A stretch of 64,000 nt of DNA from Sarcodiotheca gaudichaudii (taxonomy: Eukaryota > Rhodophyta > Florideophyceae > Gigartinales > Solieriaceae): assembly GCA_032355985.1 (NCBI GenBank), contig JAUKVZ010000003.1:248001-312000 (forward strand), read 5' to 3'. The translations under genes and the position numbers were made by a program. Positions 26,301 to 33,105 of the stretch are shown one piece after another. The notes under the pieces were generated by a model. The model had not been told where the DNA came from. It saw only the letters and a program-made list of their open reading frames with translations, and searched no databases. How positions within the stretch are numbered: position 1 is the first letter of the stretch; every line of letters starts with the position of its first letter.

Positions 26301-27125
26301 ATGAGCGATTCAGACATGCGCGATCCGATCGTGAGTGAGTTTGATGTGAATGCGCCGCTGGAGGATGTGTGGGCGGCGATCAGCACGCAGGAAGGGCTGA
26401 TGAACTGGTTTCCGATTCAGGCGAAGGTGAAGCCTGGGCCGGGCGGTTCGATCTGGTACAGCTGGGGCCCGGAGCTGGAGGGCGAGGCGGCGATCGAGAT
26501 CTGGGAGCCCCCCACTCACCTTCAGTCGAGCTGGATGGCGGGGCCGACGAAGATGCTGGATGACTTTTTCCTGGAGGCGATCGATGGCGGCGTGACGCGC
26601 GTGCGCATCGTCAGCTCCGGGTACACGAAGGATGCGGCGTGGGACACGATGTATGACAGCGTGACGCGCGGGTGGCAGTTTGAGGGATACGGGCTGAAGC
26701 ACTATCTGGAGCGCTTCCCGAACGCGAAGCGGTTTGTGATCAAGTCGAATCGGAAGCTGACGTTTTCGATCGAAGAGGCTTGGAAGCGCCTGATGGGTCC
26801 GAAGGGAATCGTGGGTGAAGGCGGGAGTGTCGAGGGGCTCAAGCCGGGTGATACGTTCAGCTGGACGATGGCTTCCGGGGACAAGCTCGAAGGAAGGGTT
26901 GTGATTCACCATTCGCCGCAGGACTTTGCGGCGGTGATCACGAATCTCAACGATGCGTATCTGCGAGTGCGTGCGGATCATCCGTGCGACGGCGGGGAGC
27001 TGAATGATCTGGATCTGTGGCTTTCGACGTATGAGTTGCCTGAGAAGGACATGAAGGCTCTGGAATCGCGGATGGACGCCATGCTGGAGGCGATCGTCCC
27101 GAGGGCGACGGCGAAGGCGGGCTGA
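26301..27125 (+). CDS. SRPBCC (AHSA1/START-like) domain protein
   Basis: A protein of 274 residues with two START-like halves. The first opens DPIVSEFDVNAPLEDVWAAIS and has WFPIQAKVKPGPGGSIWYSWGP, the AHSA1 pattern of a hydrophobic ligand-binding cavity; the second starts near KLTFSIEEAWKRLMGPKGIVGEGG. Most family members have one domain. Ligand is unknown. AAAGG nine bases before the ATG at 26301 favours this start; an in-frame ATG at 26277 lacks a site. It is probably co-transcribed with the ArsR-type gene. Confidence 0.8.
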   Translation: MSDSDMRDPIVSEFDVNAPLEDVWAAISTQEGLMNWFPIQAKVKPGPGGSIWYSWGPELEGEAAIEIWEPPTHLQSSWMAGPTKMLDDFFLEAIDGGVTRVRIVSSGYTKDAAWDTMYDSVTRGWQFEGYGLKHYLERFPNAKRFVIKSNRKLTFSIEEAWKRLMGPKGIVGEGGSVEGLKPGDTFSWTMASGDKLEGRVVIHHSPQDFAAVITNLNDAYLRVRADHPCDGGELNDLDLWLSTYELPEKDMKALESRMDAMLEAIVPRATAKAG

Positions 27126-27194
27126 AAACCGCAGATATTTGGGGATCGCAGGAGCGCGTCGCGCGGCTACTCTTTTGAGAAGGAAGGAGCAGCC

Positions 27195-29303
27195 GTGCGG
27201 CGCGTTTTTTCGTTTGGCATTGCCGATGGTGGACTTGCGCGGATGATCGCGTGGGCGATGGCTGTGTGCGTGTGCTGCTGCGCGCAGGCTGGGCAGACGA
27301 TCAAGGTTCCGGGTGATGCGGCGACGATTCAGGCGGGTGTGGATGCGGCGGTGGACGGTGATGTCGTTGTGCTGACGGCGGCGGCGTATGCGGGTCCGGG
27401 GAATCGGAATGTGGATTTCAAGGGGAAGGCGATCACGATTGAGTCTGCGGCTCTGGATCCGGCGACGTGCGTGATTGATTGTGAGGGCGTGGAGCGCGGG
27501 TTCATTTTTCAGACGGGTGAGGGCGCGGCGTCCATCGTGCGGGGCGTGACGGTGATCAACGGGAGCGCTGCGGGCGCGGCTTTTCCGGATGGCGCGGCGG
27601 GCGGGGCGCTGTGTGCAGGAAGCTCGCCGACGATTGAGGATTGTGTATTCGTCAATTGCAGCGCGGCGCTGGGCGGGGCGATCTTCAGCTTCATGGGTCA
27701 TCCGTCTCTGCATAAGACGACGTTTGCGGAGAATCAGTCGGGCAATGGCGGCGCGGTGCATGCGCTCCTGGGTGATGTGACAGCGCGGGACTGCCGCTTC
27801 GTGGTCAATGGCGTGGATGGATCGCAGGGCGGGGCGATTCATGCGCAGGCGGGCGCGGTGGATCTGGAGCGGTGCGTCTTCATCGGCAATCGCGTGAATG
27901 ACATGGGCGAGGGCGGGGCTGTGAGCGTGCGCACGGGATCGCTGCGGGCGATTGACTGTGTCTTTGAGGAAGGGTCGGCGCGGCTGGGCGGCGCGATCCG
28001 GGCGCAGACTGCTGATGTGGAGCTTGTCGGCTGCACGTTTGAGAAGAATCTCGGCGGCGCCGGCGGCGTGATGTTCGTCGATGATCTTTCGACCATGTCG
28101 ATCGTGAGTTGTGATTTCAAAGAGAATGGCACACTGAATCCTTCGGGGTTCAGCTGCATCGTGAATCAGGAGAGTGAGCTGACGATCGAGGGGACGACGT
28201 TCATCGGCAATGACTCGGATGTGATGATCGCCTCGCTGGGTAGCAATGCGACAATCACCGACTGCGACTTCCTGTCAAACGGGGGCGAAGCGCTGCATGT
28301 TGGGACGGCGACTGCTGCGATTCGCGATTGCACGTTCATCGGCAATGGCGGGCGGAGCGTCGTTTCGGCGCGAAGTGAGACGCGCGTGGCGCATTGTGTG
28401 ATTGAAGGCGGTGGCGGCGCCGTGTTTTCCGGGGATGACACGCTGTTTCAGATGATGTCGTGTGTGATTCGGGGAAACAGCAATGATGATCCGGGCGGGG
28501 CATTTCGCATTTCGGGAGAAAGCATCGTCGAGGTGACGGGATGTCTGATTGCTGAGAATGAAGCGACGGGTGTCAATACGGGCGGCGGCGGCGCGGTGTA
28601 TGCGAGCGGGACTTCGATGACGACATTCAGCTCGTGCACGATTGCGGGCAACCATGCGGCGTATCGCTTTGGAGTTGGCGGGGGCGGCGCTCTGATGGGC
28701 GTGGGCGAGGCGATGATCAGCCTGGAGAACACGATTGTGTGGGGGAACAGCGCTTCGCCGAGTGAAGGGCTATTTGTCGATCAGATTCGACTGGATGAAA
28801 AGGCCTCGGTTCAAGCGGCGTTCTGCGTGATCGAAGCGTCGGGCGGCGCCTTGCCGGGTTTGGGCAATTCGGATGCTGATCCGGCGCTGACGGCGGAGTT
28901 TGCGCCGGGTGTGGGTTCGAGCGCCATTGATGCGGGGAGCGCGGCGCTGCTGCCTGTTGATGCGCTGGATGTGGATTGGGATGGAGATGTGATGGAGGCG
29001 CTGCCCGTGGATCTGGCGGGCGGGTCGCGGCGGGTGGATGCAGTTGCGTATGTCGATGCGGGATCGGCGCTGGATGGGCTTGCCGTGCCGGACATTGGGG
29101 CGTTTGAGGCGGATGCGCTCATTGAGGGGCCGGCTTCGTGTGCCGCGGATCTTGATGGGGATGGCGAGGTGGGCGCGTCGGATATCGCAGCGCTGCTGAG
29201 CTACTGGGGTGAGGTGGATGGGCCCGGGGACCTTAATGGCGGCGGCGTGGGGGCGGTCGACCTGGCGATCCTGCTGAGCGAGTGGGGTTCGTGTTCGCAG
29301 TGA
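27195..29303 (+). CDS. Secreted right-handed beta-helix protein with C-terminal GC-type dockerin
   Basis: A 702-residue exported protein. After a signal peptide (helix IAWAMAVCVCCCAQAG, cleavage near AQAG) comes a parallel beta-helix: TIKVPGDAATIQAGVDAAVDGDVVVL, then many coils of the form I-x-D-C-x-F-x-x-N, such as IEDCVFVNCSAALGGAIF and LERCVFIGNRVN. Such folds occur in pectate lyases and surface adhesins; I see no catalytic set, so the ligand is probably a polysaccharide or surface partner. The end has two calcium-type repeats, DLDGDGEVGASDIAALLSYWG and DLNGGGVGAVDLAILLSEWG, then SC. GTG start with AAGGAG upstream. Cysteines are frequent in the coils. Confidence 0.87.
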   Translation: MRRVFSFGIADGGLARMIAWAMAVCVCCCAQAGQTIKVPGDAATIQAGVDAAVDGDVVVLTAAAYAGPGNRNVDFKGKAITIESAALDPATCVIDCEGVERGFIFQTGEGAASIVRGVTVINGSAAGAAFPDGAAGGALCAGSSPTIEDCVFVNCSAALGGAIFSFMGHPSLHKTTFAENQSGNGGAVHALLGDVTARDCRFVVNGVDGSQGGAIHAQAGAVDLERCVFIGNRVNDMGEGGAVSVRTGSLRAIDCVFEEGSARLGGAIRAQTADVELVGCTFEKNLGGAGGVMFVDDLSTMSIVSCDFKENGTLNPSGFSCIVNQESELTIEGTTFIGNDSDVMIASLGSNATITDCDFLSNGGEALHVGTATAAIRDCTFIGNGGRSVVSARSETRVAHCVIEGGGGAVFSGDDTLFQMMSCVIRGNSNDDPGGAFRISGESIVEVTGCLIAENEATGVNTGGGGAVYASGTSMTTFSSCTIAGNHAAYRFGVGGGGALMGVGEAMISLENTIVWGNSASPSEGLFVDQIRLDEKASVQAAFCVIEASGGALPGLGNSDADPALTAEFAPGVGSSAIDAGSAALLPVDALDVDWDGDVMEALPVDLAGGSRRVDAVAYVDAGSALDGLAVPDIGAFEADALIEGPASCAADLDGDGEVGASDIAALLSYWGEVDGPGDLNGGGVGAVDLAILLSEWGSCSQ

Positions 29304-29346
29304 CTGGCGCTTGGAGCGCACGATTGCTTCCCTATCATGGCCGGTG

Positions 29347-30417
29347 ATGATTGGGCGTCCTCTGACCATCGGCTCGCTTGAGCTTTCGACGAACATGCTG
29401 CTGGCGCCGGTCGCGAACTATTGCGATCTGGCGTTTCGGATGATTGCGCGCTCGTGCGGCGGCGTCGGCGTGGCGTATACCGATCTGCTGAGTCCGCATG
29501 GTTTGCTGCGAGGCAATGCGCAGTCGATGGATCTGGCGCGAACAAATGAAGAAGACTCCCCTCTTGGCATGCAGCTCTATGGATGTCAGACGGAGCTCCT
29601 TTGCGAGGCGGCGCTGTGGGCGATTGATCATGGCGCGGACACGATTGACATCAACATGGGCTGCCCCGTCGACAAGATCACGAAGAAGGATGGCGGCTCG
29701 AAGCTGTTGTGCGATCCGGAAGGCACGACGCGGATGGCGGCGACGCTGGTCGAGACTGTCGCCCGGGCGAGCGGCGGGCGTACGCCGGTGACGGCGAAGG
29801 TGCGGCTGGGCTGGGATGATGATCGGCTTGTGGCGCCGCAGCTTGCGCGGGCGCTGGAGCAGGTCGGCATTGCGATGGTGACGGTGCATGGGCGCACGAC
29901 GGAGCAGCGGTTCAAGGGCAACGTGCGGATTGAAGGGATAGGTGAGGTCGTTGCGGCGGTCGATTCGATTCCGGTGATTGGCAATGGCGATGTGACGACG
30001 CCGCAGAAGGCTGTTGAGATGATCGAGCGCACGGGTTGCGCGGGTGTGATGATCGGGCGAGGCTCGTTTGCGGCGCCGTGGATATTTCGTGACTGCTGGG
30101 CCCTGCAAACGACTGGGTCTGTGCCCGAGGAGCCGACGGAAGCTGAGAAGATAGCGCTGATTCGTCGATATTTTGAGTTGATGCTGGAGTTTCGAACGCA
30201 GAAGTATGCGATGGCGCAGGTGCAGCGGCGGATCTCGTGGTTCAGCAAACGGCTGGGGCCGTGCAAGCCTTTGAAGGAGGCGGTTCGCCTTGCGAAGACG
30301 CCTGCTGATGTGCATGCGGCGCTGGATGCGTTTCTTGCGGGCGGGCTTCGGTTCATGCCGGGGCGGGATCCGGCGGTTCATCGGGCGAAGCGCGAGCTTG
30401 TTGAGGGCGCGGCATGA
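29347..30417 (+). CDS. dusB: tRNA-dihydrouridine synthase (DusB-like)
   Basis: FMN-dependent enzyme that reduces uridines in the tRNA D-loop. The TIM-barrel motifs are clear: LLAPVANYCDLAFRMIARSCGG at the start, MQLYGCQ, DINMGCPVDKITKKDGGSKL with the active Cys, TAKVRLGWDD, VTVHGRTTEQRFKG, PVIGNGDVTTP and GVMIGRGSFAAPWIF. The 356-residue length is normal. The start is ATG 29347, with an adjacent GTG at 29344. Its stop overlaps the next gene's ATG by four bases. DusB is the likeliest subtype but DusA/DusC cannot be excluded from motifs alone. Confidence 0.92.
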   Translation: MIGRPLTIGSLELSTNMLLAPVANYCDLAFRMIARSCGGVGVAYTDLLSPHGLLRGNAQSMDLARTNEEDSPLGMQLYGCQTELLCEAALWAIDHGADTIDINMGCPVDKITKKDGGSKLLCDPEGTTRMAATLVETVARASGGRTPVTAKVRLGWDDDRLVAPQLARALEQVGIAMVTVHGRTTEQRFKGNVRIEGIGEVVAAVDSIPVIGNGDVTTPQKAVEMIERTGCAGVMIGRGSFAAPWIFRDCWALQTTGSVPEEPTEAEKIALIRRYFELMLEFRTQKYAMAQVQRRISWFSKRLGPCKPLKEAVRLAKTPADVHAALDAFLAGGLRFMPGRDPAVHRAKRELVEGAA

Positions 30418-31157
30418 GTTCAGGCGAAGAGCATGGGAAACCCTACGAGCTTTCGCCGGAGCCGGTGGCGCCGCGACTGCCGGGTGAGACGATTGTGCGT
30501 CCGGCGCTTGAGGATGTGTATGACGCGATGTGCGCGGATGTGTACATCCATTCGCTGAACTGCACGCGCTCGTTTGGTGACTTTCATCTGGCGCTGACGG
30601 GGCATGATTCGCTGTCGCCTTTGTACATGCAGTTGATGGTTGATCCGAAGTATCGGGATCTTCCGTGGAAGCGGACGCATGTGTGGATGGTGTCCGATGC
30701 GCTTGGTGATGATGAGGCTGCGCGGCGGCGGTTTCATGAGATCGAGGAGATTCTGGGCGAGCATTCGGGCATGCCGCGATCGAATCTGCATCCGATGCCG
30801 GAGGCGGGCGACGAGGCGCATCGCGCGTATGAGCGTGAGTTGCGCGAGGCGCTGAGTTGGCGGGAGAAGGGGCACGATCGGTTGGACTGTGTGATTCTGA
30901 GTGTGACGGAGGATGGTCCGGGCGCGCAGGATGGCGCGGAGGACTCCGGGCTTGTGACGCTGGTTGACGCTGATGAAGGCGCGGCGATGCGTTTGACGGA
31001 GTCTTTTCTCAACGCGTCGCGCATGATTGCGGTGCTTGCTTCAGGCGCGGATGCGCGGGCGCGGATGGGCGCACGGCATATCGCGAGCGATCTTTCGCCA
31101 TTGGGCGGGGCGCTGCGGTGGTATCTGGATCATGCGGCGTGTGAAACGACGCCCTAG
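30414..31157 (+). CDS. Degenerate 6-phosphogluconolactonase-like protein
   Basis: A 247-residue protein matching the 6-phosphogluconolactonase/glucosamine-6-P isomerase fold in order and spacing, but with its motifs changed. The family's GGxTP loop is TGHDS (62-66), WxxxHxxxxDER is WKRTHVWMVSDAL (85-97), SN-xx-LL/PxS is PRSNLHPMP and the catalytic GxGxDGHxAS is SVTEDGPGAQ (163-172), so the His is gone. FLNASRMIAVLASG corresponds to the family's conserved C-terminal strand. It overlaps dusB by four bases, so it is expressed. A non-catalytic or changed role is inferred; the true lactonase may lie elsewhere. Confidence 0.65.
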   Translation: MSSGEEHGKPYELSPEPVAPRLPGETIVRPALEDVYDAMCADVYIHSLNCTRSFGDFHLALTGHDSLSPLYMQLMVDPKYRDLPWKRTHVWMVSDALGDDEAARRRFHEIEEILGEHSGMPRSNLHPMPEAGDEAHRAYERELREALSWREKGHDRLDCVILSVTEDGPGAQDGAEDSGLVTLVDADEGAAMRLTESFLNASRMIAVLASGADARARMGARHIASDLSPLGGALRWYLDHAACETTP

Positions 31158-31158
31158 A

Positions 31159-31217
31159 GCTTGGGCGACGAAGCCAATCGGGCTTACGCTGCAATTCGCG
31201 GAAAGAATCGCCCAAGC
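31159..31217. other. Complex inverted repeat between convergent genes
   Basis: GCTTGGGCGA (31159-31168) pairs perfectly with 31208-31217, and a second 5-bp dyad AAGCC/GGCTT (31171-31175 and 31181-31185) sits inside. It lies between the stop of the 6PGL-like gene and the orphan gene on the other strand. It may serve as a bidirectional end of transcription. Confidence 0.4.
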
Positions 31218-31375
31218 CAACTTCTTCGCTTCTTCTCAAGCGCGCGCCGTTCGGCACTGGACTTCTTCGACTCGCTCTGCAGCGCCTGGTCCACTTCGAC
31301 CAAAATCTCCGCAGCCGATTGTCGCTGCTCTCGATGAGACTCTGACTTCGGGTTGTGAACTTGTTCCTGGCTCAT
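31184..31375 (-). CDS. Small charged protein overlapping the membrane-protein gene, or its frameshifted tail
   Basis: An open frame of 63 codons from ATG 31375. The product is charged and helical, with an acidic-basic pattern (SAAEILVEVDQALQSESKK) and a basic-aromatic end (KKRRSWLGRFFPRIAA). That looks more protein-like than the last 46 codons of the larger frame it overlaps by 140 bases. It could be a separate gene (GGAG is 12 bases upstream), or the true C-terminal tail of the upstream membrane protein if one base was missed in assembly. Confidence 0.35.
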   Translation of the reverse strand: MSQEQVHNPKSESHREQRQSAAEILVEVDQALQSESKKSSAERRALEKKRRSWLGRFFPRIAA

Positions 31376-32033
31376 ATGAGGAATCAACTCCGGTTAGTGA
31401 GAAAGTATATGTGATCAAAGCCGCGATGACCATTAAAAGGGCGAAGAAGACCCACCTCTTACCGATCTCGATGCGGTAACGAACCCGGCGGTTGCCTCGC
31501 ATAAGCCTGTGGTAGGCCATCGCAAGCATCCTTGCGTCAACCTGTGCGACGACCGCGGGAGGGGCTTGTTCAAGCTTCTTTCGAGCCTGCTGTTTGAGAT
31601 CAAGGATCGCGAGCGCTGCGGTGCTCTTTCCGCGTTGAAAACTCGTGGGCTCCGGCACCTGGTCATGCTCTCGCCGAGAAGCGCGCTTCCAGATCATGGG
31701 ACGCTCGGTGTACAACCAGTACATCCCTATGACGAGGCACACTGAAGCTCCAGTCACCAACACTCGAACTGACCAAAGCCCCCACTGTGCCACGCGGAGC
31801 TGTTCATCAGGCGCGCCATACAAGTCGATCTTGAATGATCCCAAACCAACGGCGGCGAGGAGGATCGTCGTCAGCATGTTTCGAGATCGCTTCAGTGACT
31901 CGGCGTAATCGACTGCATCTCGGAGAAGCAGTTGAGACTGCTCTCGCAGAAGCACTGCGCTCTTGAGGCTCGCGCCCTGCTTTTGATGCGATCGCTTCGG
32001 CTTGGGGCCGTCATGCGTTTCGCCTTGCGCCAT
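31236..32033 (-). CDS. Hypothetical membrane protein
   Basis: No family recognised. A 265-residue product with three membrane helices: TTILLAAVGLGSFKIDL, VRVLVTGASVCLVIGMYWLY and WVFFALLMVIAALITYTFSLTG. Between helices 2 and 3 lies a charged segment of about 90 residues with a helical stretch KQQARKKLEQAPPAVVAQVD. A start at ATG 32033 has no clear ribosome site; a GTG at 32051 is an alternative. The last 46 residues, after the third helix, are read in the region shared with another frame and may be wrong. Upstream, 36 bases before the ATG, is a 15-bp dyad also found near the LuxR-type gene. Confidence 0.6.
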   Translation of the reverse strand: MAQGETHDGPKPKRSHQKQGASLKSAVLLREQSQLLLRDAVDYAESLKRSRNMLTTILLAAVGLGSFKIDLYGAPDEQLRVAQWGLWSVRVLVTGASVCLVIGMYWLYTERPMIWKRASRREHDQVPEPTSFQRGKSTAALAILDLKQQARKKLEQAPPAVVAQVDARMLAMAYHRLMRGNRRVRYRIEIGKRWVFFALLMVIAALITYTFSLTGVDSSYEPGTSSQPEVRVSSRAATIGCGDFGRSGPGAAERVEEVQCRTARA

Positions 32034-32068
32034 GGAACAAGCGTACGACACATGCGCTCGGCTGTATC

Positions 32069-32083
32069 TCCCCTACCAGGGGA
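32069..32083. promoter_or_regulatory. 15-bp dyad TCCCCTACCAGGGGA, copy 1 (possible operator)
   Basis: Inverted TCCCCT/AGGGGA around a central ACC. The identical sequence occurs at 52729-52743, and the next 14 + strand bases agree at ten positions. It lies 36 bases upstream of the membrane-protein ATG on the minus strand. Confidence 0.5.
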
Positions 32084-32166
32084 TCTGATGTTGACGCGCG
32101 CAAGTCTGTCGCAATGCCGGATCGTTCGACTCGCATTTGTGTTGATCCGAGCGGGCGCTTGGGTGA

Positions 32167-32454
32167 TCAGCCGTTGAGATCAAGTGAGCCGGGATCCTCG
32201 GGACGGAAGAGTCCCTGGGCGTCGTAGTAGCCCTGCTCCTGTCGATCCTCGTGTGACTCTTCGTCGACGTTGCCTTTGGCGCTGCGCACGGCGTCGGCCT
32301 GTTCGGTCTCTTCGACGGTGAGTTCGAGATTGTCGAGGAGTTGGCGGAAGCGCTTGGATGGCTTTTCGGCGGCCTTTGACTCGCGGGTCTGCGAGTGTTC
32401 GGACTGCTTGGCGCCGGCGACGGATGACGCGATGGAGGTGCTGATGGGATCCAT
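32167..32454 (-). CDS. Hypothetical protein in the flagellar cluster
   Basis: A 95-residue hydrophilic product, with no family recognised. It begins MDPISTSIASSVAGAKQSEH, has a Lys/Ser-rich middle, then an acidic helix LDNLELTVEETEQADAVR and ends ...FRPEDPGSLDLNG. No signal peptide or membrane helix. It follows fliS by 114 bases on the same strand, so it may be the last gene of the fliD-fliS operon, perhaps an export-related accessory. A weak call, but the composition and lack of a competing frame favour coding. Confidence 0.5.
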   Translation of the reverse strand: MDPISTSIASSVAGAKQSEHSQTRESKAAEKPSKRFRQLLDNLELTVEETEQADAVRSAKGNVDEESHEDRQEQGYYDAQGLFRPEDPGSLDLNG

Positions 32455-32568
32455 GGCTATGGATTCATCGGCCTCGGACCGAATGCGGCTCCATCGGTTC
32501 GACGCGGATCGCTGATTTTCGGACGCTGATGTTGGTGTGGCGCCGGTTCTGGGGGTTCGGCGGGCGCT

Positions 32569-33033
32569 TCAGCCCTCGAGGCTGATGGACTGGCGCGGGG
32601 CGTCCTGTCCTGCGGCGACGGGCTCAGCGGGGGTGAGCGTGGCCTTGGCGCCGCCCTCTTCGGCGATGCGATCCATGAGCATGATCCACGTCTCGCGATC
32701 GTATTCGAGGAGGGAGATGACCTCGTCGACAATCTCGGGATCCTTCTCGAGGCTGGCGTCGAGGAGGCGTCGGTACATGTAGGTGTAGAGACCGGAGAGG
32801 CGATTGCAGAGTTCGGGATCGATCTCGGGGCGCATGCCGTTGATGAGCTCGAGGATGATGCTCTTGGCCTGCGACAGTCCGTTGTAGACCTGCTCGTAGT
32901 TCTTATTCGCAAGGCCTTCGCGGCCCTGTCTTGCGAACTTGACGGCGCCTTCGATGAGCAGGAGTCGCAACTCCGCCGGTGAGGCGGACATCACTTTGCT
33001 CTGCAGGTATGCGTTGGTCTTCACGTCTGTCAT
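32569..33033 (-). CDS. fliS: Flagellar export chaperone FliS
   Basis: Cytosolic chaperone that keeps flagellin from polymerising before export. The 154-residue product starts MTDVKTNAYLQSKVMSASPAELRLLLIEGAVKFARQG, the FliS pattern, with YEQVYNGLSQAKSIILELINGM and YTYMYRRLLDASLEKDPEIVDEVISLL. A Pro/Ala-rich tail of about 25 residues is an extension. The frame is open for nine more residues to ATG 33060; I prefer 33033 because the family begins close to this NAY segment. It is directly downstream of fliD, as in many flagellar loci. Confidence 0.92.
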   Translation of the reverse strand: MTDVKTNAYLQSKVMSASPAELRLLLIEGAVKFARQGREGLANKNYEQVYNGLSQAKSIILELINGMRPEIDPELCNRLSGLYTYMYRRLLDASLEKDPEIVDEVISLLEYDRETWIMLMDRIAEEGGAKATLTPAEPVAAGQDAPRQSISLEG

Positions 33034-33105
33034 ATGGCCCCAGATATCGGATGTCGGCATGCGGAACTTCAGCGTTCGTTCGGATTACAAACGTCCTTCA
33101 TGCAG

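Noticed and set aside
26310-27842. Long antisense open frame over the SRPBCC and beta-helix genes
   Set aside because: Arg-rich, crosses two well-supported genes and their gap; typical high-GC shadow.
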